Shown here piece after piece: positions 1 to 10,309 of a DNA stretch of 64,000 nt. Position 1 is the stretch's first letter, and each line of letters begins with the position of its first letter. The notes beneath the pieces are model-generated. The model was given only the letters and a program-made list of their open reading frames with translations. It was not told the DNA's origin and did no database searches. A program made the translations under genes and the position numbers. The stretch comes from Gonocerus acuteangulatus (lineage: Eukaryota; Arthropoda; Insecta; Hemiptera; Coreidae): NCBI GenBank assembly GCA_946811695.1, contig OX328125.1:47924821-47988820 (forward strand). The letters are read 5' to 3'.

Positions 1-452
1 GTCATAAAATGTCATAAACATCTGTTTGATCCTTACCGCCCGTTTCCCCCACCTCTTGCTGTTTCCAGTTACATATACCCCTTGCAGATTCCTTTTTTCC
101 TTAGACACTTTCACAATGGTTACTTAATTGCCAACCTTGGTCTTCCTCTGCCGCTCGGCATTTCCATTGGTATGTAGTATCTTATTTCTTTGTAAAATTA
201 ATTAATGTTACTATTAGCTACTATATTTGTCATTGGTATATAGTTTTCTTATTTCTTTGTAAAATCAATTAATGTTACTAATTACTATTAAAATCAATTA
301 CTGTACCTATTTTCTTTTTCATTCTACTCATTCTAAGAATTTAAGACGATATGTTCTGTTATAAGTTAAATTGTATCTATAGTTCTGTTACCTATCACAA
401 TTATAAATTTTTCTTGTTTGTTTCTGTATTAATTTCTTTTTTGTCATTTTAG

Positions 453-483
453 CTGACGAAGGCTACCAATGAGTAGCCGAAAC
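453..483 (+). other. Hammerhead-like core motif (Penelope-type 3' end)
   Basis: CTGACGA at 453-459, one extra A, a perfect 6-bp stem GGCTAC/GTAGCC (461-466 and 473-478) and GAAAC at 479-483. The order matches the hammerhead core (CUGANGA, stem II, GAAA), but the extra base before stem II is non-canonical. The same design recurs at 43125-43154. Likely part of a retroelement 3' end occupying roughly 430-560. Confidence 0.4.
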
Positions 484-600
484 GTCCGAAATATAGATTT
501 TTTTAAAACAAAAATCATATTGAGGTTTATTTAGCCGAATCCCAACCATTCCATCTTTACTTATTATTTTTTTAGTATTATTTTATAGTTTTAGTAATAG

Positions 601-801
601 TTTTTTTTTTTTTTTTTTTTTTTTTTTGTTTTTTTTTACGGCGCATCTACTTCTAGGTCATTAGCGCCGACATCCAGGGTGCAGCGAGGAATTTTCCCAG
701 CGAGCCTTGAGATGAGAAAATTCCTGCCGGAGGTGGGAATCGAACCCACCATCTACCGCTTATGAATCCAGCGTGCTAGCCACTAGACTACGGGAGACCC
801 C
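601..801 (-). mobile_element. SINE family B, full length (tRNA-derived, hairpin tail)
   Basis: Minus-strand SINE: tRNA-like head (GGGGTCTCCCGTAGTCTAG; B box GGTTCGATTCCC), body, then a 3' hairpin CGGCGC...GCGCCG directly before poly(A), seen here as poly(T). A target-site duplication TTTAGTAATAG is present at 590-600 and 803-813. It differs from the copy at 61436 at only about two body positions by my reading, so it is young. Confidence 0.9.
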
Positions 802-873
802 GTTTAGTAATAGTTATGTTAATTTCATTTCCTATTGCATTTATTATTTTGTAGTATTATTTTATAGTTTTAG

Positions 874-1005
874 TAATATTTATGCTAATTTTATTTCCTT
901 ACCTTTAATCACATTCACTGTTGATTTTTTAAGTTTTGTTAATATTTATGCTAATTTTATTTCCTTACCTTTAATCACATTAACTGTTGATTTTTTAAGT
1001 TTTGT
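874..1005 (+). repeat. 66-bp tandem repeat, two units
   Basis: Units at 874-939 and 940-1005 are nearly identical (one C/A difference noted: ACATTCACTG versus ACATTAACTG). A more diverged partial unit precedes them near 803-870. No function is apparent. Confidence 0.85.
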
Positions 1006-1015
1006 TAATATTTAG

Positions 1016-2500
1016 CTTTCCATGTTACACACATATCTGAAATACAAATAGTATTTATAAAATGGAACATGTAGAAAATAAATTCCCACTTTACAGGGTT
1101 ACTGTAATGTGGAAAAAATAAAAGAAAAAAAAAAACGTACGCATTCATCCAACATAAAATGTATACTTCTCAGGAGAAGAGGTTACATTACACTGCTCGA
1201 GAAGCCTTCTCTTATTCGCATCCAGGAAATTTAATATAATTTCTAAATACATTCCATCGAGACACGCCGATGATATTCCTGATGCCCTCTAGAGTGTTAT
1301 CTCAGTCATTTTAAAACTAACATTAAAATCCACCGGTCTGGGGTTTCTAATCATTTAGGAATGGATTCATTCCACATTCTTAAGTATAACTCTGTTAAAA
1401 CCCCGTTTCTCAATTTCTTCAGTTGTTTTTACTGAAATAGGCAATAAAAACAATAACCAATTAAAAATATAGAAAAAACATGATTACCCACAGCCACTCT
1501 TAACTTATTACCAATACGTTTCTTATTTTCTTGCCTTCTTGTACTAAAATACTAATTTTACTGATAAATCCAATATAAAACAAAAAACAACCACTTAAAA
1601 AGTGAGTTAAACAAAGACAATAACCCGTTCAAACGAACATTCAAAGTTGTATGCCCTTATATCTCCGATTGACATCGCCCCATCAAAAATTGCTTCAGAC
1701 CTTTTAATCGAAAACATGTACAAACAGTGTAAAAAGTATTCGAACACCCATGAATATTTTACTTTGTTTACATTAGCGACTGAAATAATGGTGTTTTAGG
1801 TAAACAGAAGGCATCAATAACATGGTAATAAGCTTTATTTTAAATATTCCCAGAAAATCAATATAAAAAAAATTGTATTTGTGTTATTTATTAGCATTTT
1901 AACGATAAAATGCAATATTCTATACGTAATGAGTATTGGAACACCTGATGTCTTTACTATTGCAGCTGGACTTTAGGCAGGATTAATTCCATTTTATCGG
2001 TGAATTTTGTCCTGTAAGTGGTGCCGAGAGGGAAAAAACCTCCAAAACCGAAGGTGTTCAATCGCGTTTGATCTAACATTTTTTTATACCTAATTAGTTG
2101 TAGAGTACTGCTGTAATATTGGTTTTCCATTTTATTAATAGGCATGATCACAAAAAATCATTTTGTTGACTATTTTCTCACTGAGTAAAAATCTCACAGT
2201 TTTTAGTGAAAAGTAAAACAATATTTTATACCACTTATTTTATACCTGAAAAATTGATATTACCCAGGAAGTCTCATGAGTGCATGTAGCTTTTAAACGA
2301 ATTTTCTTTTTTGCCAAAATGTACCATGAACTTGGTGCATTTAGGTTGTGAATATATCTGTAATGGAACTCAATTATCCGTAGTTTATTTGGCGTAGAAA
2401 AAAAAGCGGTACTTAGCTGAGCTCTCCGAGTAGTGTTACCTAAAAGTACATGTTTTGAAGTTGCTTTCATATAAATTTCATCGCCGTACTCGGCCGTATG
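1016..2500. other. Intergenic, no recognised feature
   Basis: AT-rich sequence with short ORFs only. Two minus-strand ORFs (64 and 76 codons, ending at 1957 and 2240) were considered as a small gene but no phase-compatible splice pair was found. Confidence 0.4.
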
Positions 2501-2504
2501 TGTG

Positions 2505-3178
2505 CACAGCTTTCAAATGTTGACGTTCCACTTACCACGATTTCCTATCCGTTCTCAAGATCTTAACGAAAATATAAGAAGATCCCTAAACTTTTCAGTC
2601 TATTAATAACATTTTTTTAATTCGTATACTTGCTTAACGTCAAATGTTACCAAAATTTAAATATCTTAGTTTAGAGGAATTACAAACATGCATAAATTAT
2701 CTCAATAATACCCCACGATTCTAAGTACCCAAACCGAAAATGGGTTACAAACATTTTTTTCACCACTTTTCTCAAAAACGGTTACAGACATCGCCATAAA
2801 AATGGTTTCATTCGTTTTCCTATACCAAGGAAAACGACCTATAAAACGCTTACCTGGAAGCATATGAACTCGAAAAAGCAAGCGTTACGATTTTTTCGCA
2901 CGAATTTCGCTCCCACAACCATGTTTCAGTGGACGGATTCTGCTGGTTAACGAACTTGTCCTTTCAAATTAGACGAAAGATTTTTGTACCAAATTTAATC
3001 AAAATCGGTCCATTTTTGGGGCAGCTAGAGAACATACAGGCAAACACACACACCTATATTTTCGTGATCTGAAACGAGAAATTTTCTAGTCAGCCCTTCC
3101 AGATTGCGTCGTAAGGTCAACCTCATAAACGGGTTTCATCCCTACGGAGGGAGGGAGGAACCACGCTAAAAGTTCAAA
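2505..3178 (+). repeat. Dispersed repeat family R, copy 1
   Basis: Ends with TCATCCCTACGGAGGGAGGG, preceded by GGTCAACCTCATAAACGGG. Diverged copies occur at 3480-3850 (same strand), 9720-10205, 28465-28700 and 43310-43400 (opposite strand) and 61215-61300. A shared block near its start (CCACTTAC...TTTCC) recurs at 3528. Class unknown. Confidence 0.6.
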
Positions 3179-3204
3179 GGAACTAAGCCTTAACTTAGTT
3201 CTTT

Positions 3205-3418
3205 GGAGACCCGATGGCCGTGAGGGTTAAGGGGTGAGCACTTAACACTCCTTGCCAAAGGTTGTGGGTTCGATTCCCACTAGGGGTGTTGGCTTTTCTT
3301 TCGAAAAACGAAAAGTCATCACCTCTATCCTGGCTAGAAAAGGGTAGTAACATATCGATAACCCGTCCTAAAATTCGTAGTTAATAATAAATGGACGTTA
3401 AAATTTAAATAATAAACT
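3205..3418 (+). mobile_element. SINE family A (tRNA-Ser-like head)
   Basis: Head GGAGACCCGATGGCCGTGAG with B box GGTTCGATTCCCACTAGGGG, then a body containing TATCCTGGCTAGAAAAGGG and an A/T-rich tail ending with GGACGTTAAAATTTAAATAA. It sits between two copies of repeat family R. Confidence 0.85.
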
Positions 3419-3479
3419 TTCAACTTTTAGGCAACGAATCTCAGACTGAGATCGCGTTATCGAGAATTACATAAGAATC

Positions 3480-3850
3480 GTTTTCTAGGAAATTTAGTTA
3501 TTTTTCGTATGCTTATCTTTGCTCACTCCACTTACGATTTTCCAAGGGGTTTCGAGATATTTGAGAAAATATAGGAAAATCTCAAAACTGCTCAAGTACA
3601 TATGTTTATTAACTTTTTTTCGAATATATCCACAATGCCAATCGTGTAACCAAAATGTTTATGTCCTAGTTTAGGTGAATGTAACACGGCAGGAAAATTT
3701 GGGGGCCATCCGAAGTATTTAAAACGAAAACTCCAGTAAACTTGCCTTAAAATGGTTTAATTTGATTCCCGCACCAAATTCCCATTAAAAAGTGTACCTA
3801 GAAGCCTAGGGTTTCCTCTCTATGGAGGGAGGGAGGAATCGCGCCAATAA
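3480..3850 (+). repeat. Dispersed repeat family R, copy 2
   Basis: Diverged direct copy of the 2505-3178 repeat, from CTCCACTTACGATTTTCC to TATGGAGGGAGGGAGGAATC. The SINE A at 3205 lies between the two copies. Confidence 0.5.
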
Positions 3851-4039
3851 AATAAAAATCAATTTTCAGAAATATTTGAATATAAATAATATATAGAGAA
3901 AAATCGTATATATTTAAATTTCGTCTTTAAATAAGCATAGAAGTGACGGTTATACATAAATCAGAACCTAAACAAGCAATAAAGCTGAAAAAAAGATATA
4001 GAAAGATCATTTTTCATACGAATTGACAACAGAGATTCC

Positions 4040-4350
4040 CGGGGGCCAGCTGCACAGCGAGGGGTGACAGGAGGCCAGTGATAGGTTATCTTACCTGAGC
4101 CGCCGTCGGGCATGCGCACTGTTTATAAACTAAAACCTTGCAGTCTTTCTTCGTGCCGTGTACAGTCTTGTTGTTCTGAAGGCAGTTCCGTCTGCCTCTA
4201 GAGAGGAATTGATCTCGTCATAATGTCTCAGGTGTCGATAATCAGGGAATACATATTGTTTTGGGGCGGCTCGGTTTTCAGGGGCTAGGCCCTTGCCTCA
4301 ACCTGGAGAAAACCGTGGAAACATGAAGGTGATCGCTATTTTGGAAGATT
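4040..4350 (+). promoter_or_regulatory. Putative core promoter and 5' UTR of the PLC-beta gene
   Basis: This block is visibly richer in G+C and CpG than its surroundings. It contains GCATGCGCA at 4110-4118, which resembles an NRF-1 site, and a TATA-like TTTATAAAC at 4122-4130. Possible initiator-like CAGTCTT sequences follow at about 4141 and 4163. The first coding ATG lies at 4474. The transcription start is inferred, not demonstrated, and an additional upstream non-coding exon cannot be excluded. Confidence 0.45.
4223..4288 (+). promoter_or_regulatory. Upstream ORF 1 in the PLC-beta leader
   Basis: An ATG at 4223 opens a 21-codon reading frame closed by TAG at 4288, upstream of the main start at 4474. 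If the leader starts near 4150 this small ORF would be scanned first and could reduce translation of the main ORF. Function is inferred only. Confidence 0.35.
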
Positions 4351-4385
4351 TATTCGGGATTTTCAGTCCCGATGATAACCTATGA
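4323..4385 (+). promoter_or_regulatory. Upstream ORF 2 in the PLC-beta leader
   Basis: A second ATG at 4323 opens a 20-codon frame (MKVIAILEDL...) ended by TGA at 4385. It is not in frame with the main coding sequence. With uORF 1 it makes a leader with at least two upstream ORFs. Confidence 0.35.
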
Positions 4386-4473
4386 TCTCAAAATGCCCCA
4401 AATAGGCAGTGGGCATCTGAATTCTCTCCTATTTGAGCTTTAAGTGCTTCTGAGTTTGATACTGTCAGCCAGG

Positions 4474-4569
4474 ATGACCAGCTCTAAAACACCTCTGGCC
4501 ATTCAGTTGAAAACGCTCGACGTTCCGAAATATATGGTAGAAGGAGAGAAGTTTGTGAAATGGGATGAG
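4474..4569 (+). CDS. Plc21C: PLC-beta exon 1
   Basis: Residues 1-32, from ATG to the donor GAG|gtaagt, phase 0. Encodes the N-terminus and the start of the PH domain ([11 protein letters not shown], the counterpart of GTKFVKWDD in PLCB1). The following intron is 9.2 kb. Confidence 0.93.
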
Positions 4570-5321
4570 GTAAGTTTATAGAGCTTTCGAATATTGTATA
4601 AAATTGGTGATAATTTGTCAATATTATATAGTGTTCATTCTAGCATCCTCACCTCCCTTCCAGGACATTATTACCTACCTGTTGAAGCTTTTAATTTTGC
4701 ATGTCAAAGCACTAGTTCTCAAGTCACTGTGTACCTTTCATTTCCACTTGTTGAACTAAGTTCTTTTGCTGCCCTTATTTGTAGATTATTGAATTAAAGC
4801 ATAATTAAGTATTCATTATGTTAAATTTATGTGAATCTATTTGCTTTCCGGTAGATCTTTTCTCATGATAAACTCATACTTTCTTTAATGTTATCATAAA
4901 TTACTGGATCGGTATCAATTCTAAATCATTTAACTTAAGACCTTTATAGTTTACATTCATCTCTTCACATTTTTATTCCGACTCACACCTTTGTTTGTCC
5001 CTGAAACTCTTCTTGAATTTAAATGCTTCATTATTACCACTAGAAAAATCTATGATGACGCTTGTGAAATGATTACGAATTACTTCCTTACTTATTTTCG
5101 TAGAGCCCGCATATTATGTTGTTTTCCATAGAATTATCATAATATAGTTTAGATTATAATTTCCGGTTGTTCAAGCATAATTTCTCATAATTAATTAAAG
5201 AACTTTCATCAAACAATTAGTTATTATCAGCAAATATTCATTATGTCGAATGTATACAATTTTAGCATTACTAACTATTATAAATTTACAAGGAAACAAT
5301 TTTTTACTCTTCCTATTTATT

Positions 5322-5384
<63 letters not shown>

Positions 5385-5900
5385 TAAGTTAAAATCTTAT
5401 TACTTTATAAGATATTTTTATGTTATATTATAAACATTTATAACATAGGAAAATAAAATGTTATAAAGTTTTATTCATTTGCCTTTAAATTAGAATCAAA
5501 TATCATTTCTGTTTTTTTTTTGTTTACGGTTTACCTTGATTATCTGAATCAGTACCCAAATCATCAGAGAAAAAAATATAAGACATATTTTGGTTTAAAC
5601 ATAATCTTGAAAAAAAAAAAATTAATGTGTTTCTATAGGGCTGTTTTCTGCTTAATGATTTTGATGGGGTGTTTGATGGGGAGTTCAAAGTGATTAACAA
5701 AACTTTCCCAAAATTCTTTTCTTTTATTATTGTATAATCCTTTTGACACTTTACAGGATATTTTGCTTTTACAGTCATTTTTTATTTCACTTTTCTTACT
5801 TGGAAGTCATTATTGTGCTGCTAAGCTATTTATTTTTAAATCTTATTTGTACCTGCACCTTTACAGAGATAAATTTCCCTTAAAATTAAAAGTGTGTGTT

Positions 5901-5970
<70 letters not shown>

Positions 5971-6104
5971 TGCATGCATGTAAACAATGATTAAAAGAAT
6001 TATTGAAAGTTCTTCTAGCCATTTATTTTCTTTGTAATTATTAGTTTTTAAAAAAAAGTTCATTTACTGGTTAGGATTAATTTATTTTCTAGATGTTTAT
6101 ATGG

Positions 6105-6160
<56 letters not shown>

Positions 6161-6265
6161 TTTATTGATGTTTTCCGGTAGTGGGGTTGCTTAATTCCAG
6201 AGGGTGAAACAAAATTCAGTCTTCCCACAAATTTGTGGGAAGACTGAATTTTGTTTCACCCTCTG

Positions 6266-6311
<46 letters not shown>

Positions 6312-9300
6312 AATTGTTTGAGAGGGAATTGAAAATTTATATTGACCATATGAAAAGATCCAAACAACGATAAAGTCAGGCGAAGATAAAAACTCTGTCA
6401 AAAATTAGTGCTGGAGTTTGATATAACCGAAGTTTGGGTTGAAGATGTCAATTTATAATCTAGTTTCACCGAGAAGAACATTTTCTTTGATATTTCTAGT
6501 AAGGAAAATTATTATTAGTTTTATAGGAAAGCTTTTATTTTTTATTTTATTTTTTTTTTTAGAAAAACAAAAATTAAAAGAAGAGAAACTGAAAACTGTG
6601 CATGTGTATAACAGCGGGGTGGAAAAGATGGATATTTCACACATACAATGCTAAATACAAATTAGTCATGTTAACAAAATTTATGTGTTCATATTGCACC
6701 TTATATGACAGGCCTGGTTTGAGATAAATATAACTTGTACCTATAGCCTCGGTTCCATTAAAGGATTTAGTTTACCAAACATTATATAAAAAAAAAACAA
6801 CAACAAAAAAACACTCAGTATTGTTCTTTACAGGCTCCCTAAGTTCTCTATTTTCCCTGGAGGATATCTACATTACTCATGCAATACTTACACTCATCTA
6901 CTGTAATATGCACAAGCTATATCAATATAGCTTGTTCATATTAAGTGTATATATATTGTGCTATAGCACAACATTTCACTGGTATTTTAATGGACAATAG
7001 CACAAACTTAATGACTACATAACAAGTAGTAGACTATTACCTATTCATTTCATTTGAATCTTTTAAGTATTTTATGTGTCACTGGCCTCAGAAATGGACT
7101 AGGACTGAAAATACAGTATGGCTAACAAAACTCTCATTTGTGGGTCTGGACTCATAAGAAGAGTATCTTTTCAAGAAGAGAAATTATCTTGACAAGGCTT
7201 TGGATTGGTCATTTGTTTCTTAGGAACTCCTATTTAGTGAAGAGCAAAGAAAGACTGATCTGCCTAGAGTGTAGCTTACAGTTAACTATAAAACACATAC
7301 TAACTGACTGTAGGATTCATGAAAACCTATTCATACCACATGATTTACTCACTGAAGGGAGGCCATATATCATCACTATATTTCAACATCTTAAATATAT
7401 GCTCAAAAGTATAACTGTATACCTAAAAAAAGGGGGGAAAAATCATTCAAGCTTTGTTACTCATATCAAATGCAAATATATAGATTTACAATTTCAGTAG
7501 AATGCCAATTATCCGAATTGACTCCCTAAGGAGCGAACTGGAAACATTTGACAAAAGTATTGCTTTTTCAATTTAAGTTTGTAGGTCTTAGTTTTTTTTT
7601 TTTATTGTGGTCTATGTCATAATGACATTATCGGTGTAGAACTAAGGTAAAACACATACCAATAGTTTGTTTTTATAACTGATCTAGAGGTAAAGATAAG
7701 TAATTTTTTAGTTTATATACATTTTTTCTGTAATGTATTAATTAATTTGTGTTGAAATACTTTAATAACATTTTAGAACGTAATATTACCGTTTCTTTTT
7801 TATTACAATTACATGTCCAATTATCCAAATTTTCGATTATCCGATGCACCCCCAGTCAAAATTAATTCGGATAATCAGTGCTCTATGTACTTATACATTT
7901 TTTAATATGTGTTTATATGTATTATTTATTCACGTTTTTGGATGTATATGGCGTAGGTCAAAAATAGTACTTAATTTTGGACCTACACCACATACATCCA
8001 AAAATTTGAATATACTTGATTGACCAGAAACACGTGGAATAGTGTATCTACTATATATTTGTCAAATACCACTCACTCACTCATCTATCAACCCCCAGCC
8101 CAAACCGCTCGACAGAAAATTTTGAAATTTTGCATGGACACTCCCTATATAACGTAGGCACTCACTAAGAAAGGATTTTTTGATATTCAAATTTTTAAGT
8201 ATTTTTAGGGGGGTTTAAAGTTTTACTTGTTTAGAGCAGGCAAGCCAAGGCAGCATGTGTTGCTAGGATGATAAAGAACAGCTGTTACCGTACATTATCT
8301 ATTTCATAGTATTATTTTTAACTAGCTGAATACCCGTGCTTCGTCACGGCTGATAAGTAGTTATTTTATTGCGTTAAATAATGTTTCATTAAAATTACGT
8401 TACTATACAATTTTGTGCAGTTTATTATAGCACTGTTCGCGTCATACTATTTGTTATTCATTGGGCGTTAAAATTTAAAAGTTTATGTTTCCAAAACGTT
8501 ATTTGAAAACACCCATTATATTTGCGAGCATTACCAAGGTTATAGTCGAGGAGGCTGTGCAAGGGTTCCGGATATTATTGCCTCACCTAGAAAATTCTAA
8601 GGATAGGCTTACCATACATCACGGTTTGACCGAGACTGTCCCGGTATTTTGCAATTGTTTCGGTGTCCCGCCCGGTTTAATCAATGTCCCGGAAAAGTCT
8701 GTAAGATGTAAAAAGTAATGAATTCATGTTTATAAGAATCTTTCGTAAATCGGTTACTTTTCTACAATCAACATTTTTACTACTGCTCACACTGTCAAAG
8801 ATATGAGAAGTAATCTAACTGTAAAACGCTGGAACTACCTGCACAACGCTGCCAGCTACCAGACACTACTATTTGGCTGAGAGATTGTTTTAAGAAAATC
8901 AAGTAGCAAAAAAAGTTCCGTTCTTATTTTTGAGGTTTGGGTAGACTAACAGTTTAGGATTCCCCCTTCCCGTTAGTTGCTAGGCTTAAAACTCACCAAC
9001 CATTTTGCTTATAATTTGTACTCTTTTTATCCCCCCCCCCTGGTATGCCCATCCCATATTAATGTGTCTCGGTTTAACTCTCCAAAAATATGGCAAGCCT
9101 ATCTGACGGGGACAGGCAGAAAAGAAACGCAATTAAAACTCTATGAGGGACAGTTAATTTCTAGTAATTCAAGGTCTGCCATCATAGTTGAAATTAACCT
9201 CAATTAGAAATAAAACTATGAGATAGATAATGTAAGGTAACAGCTGTTCTTTATCGTCCTAGCAACGCAGGCTGCCTAGGCTTGCCTTCTCTAACCAACT

Positions 9301-10273
9301 CAAACTTTAAACCCCCCTAATAATGCTTAAAAATACGAATATCAAAAAATCCTTTCTTAGCGAGCGCCTATGTTATATAGGGAGTGTCCATGCAAAATTT
9401 CAAAATTTTCTGTCGAGCTGTCGGTTTGGGCTGGGCGTTGATAGATGAGTGAGTGAGTGAGTGGTATTTGACAAATATATAGTAGATTTAGGTTAATTTC
9501 AACTATGATGGCAGACCTTGAATTACTAGAAATAAACTGTGATTTTGTCCCTCATAGAGTTTACGCCCTGGTGATGGCCCATCCGAGGTATTAATTTCCC
9601 GAACCACTTGACACAAAAATTTGAAATTTTGCACGGACAATACGTTTAGAGTGTAAACACTCGCTAAGTAAGTTTTTTTGTTTTTTTTTTAATTCAAATG
9701 TTTAAGTACTTTTAGGGGGGTTTGAATTATTAAGAAGTTCCTCATCGGCTCAAAAATGGTTCGATTTTGATAACATTTCGTACAAAAATCTTTCTTCTCA
9801 TTTAAAAGGTCAAGTTCATTAACCAGTTGAATCCGTTTACTGGAACATGGTTTTTGGAGCAAAATTTGTGCGGAAGATTCCTTGACGTAGGAAAACGAAT
9901 GAAACTATTTTTAAAGGGAGTTCTGTAACCATTTACCAGAAAAATTGATAGAAATACTTTTCAAAACTAATTTTCTGTTTGGGTATCGAGAAACGAAGTA
10001 TGTATATGGAAAAAAATTGAATGAATGGTGATACAAAGTTTTCGGATCTCAGTATATTTTCTAAAATATCTCGAAAATGGTTGGGAACTCGTAGTAAGTG
10101 GAAGGCGGCTATTCGAAAGGTTACTAAATTCTCTACAATAAGATTCTGTTGTAATGTTTGGTGGGGCGATGTCAATCGAAGAGATAAGTGCTTAAAACTT
10201 CAAATTTGTTAGTTTTATGCCTTTCAACGTGTATTTGTCTCTGTTTACCTAACTTAACTTAAGCGGTTGTTGT

Positions 10274-10309
<36 letters not shown>

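Noticed and set aside
874..1005. CRISPR-like direct repeats.
   Set aside because: The units are adjacent with no spacers, and the sequence is eukaryotic.
1957..2470. Two minus-strand ORFs (64 and 76 codons) with a downstream AATAAA near 1885, possibly a small two-exon gene.
   Set aside because: Donor and acceptor candidates (CAG|gtataa near 2245; TTACAG near 2108) do not agree in phase, and neither peptide resembles a family I know.
3205..3300. A functional tRNA-Ser gene.
   Set aside because: It is the head of SINE family A, repeated several times with the same non-tRNA body and tail.
5730..6401. ORFs rich in Tyr-Ile (YIYIYI).
   Set aside because: They are translations of (TA)n microsatellites. 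The same holds for ORFs at 42590-43128, 53197-53427, 56163-56363 and 56725-57028.
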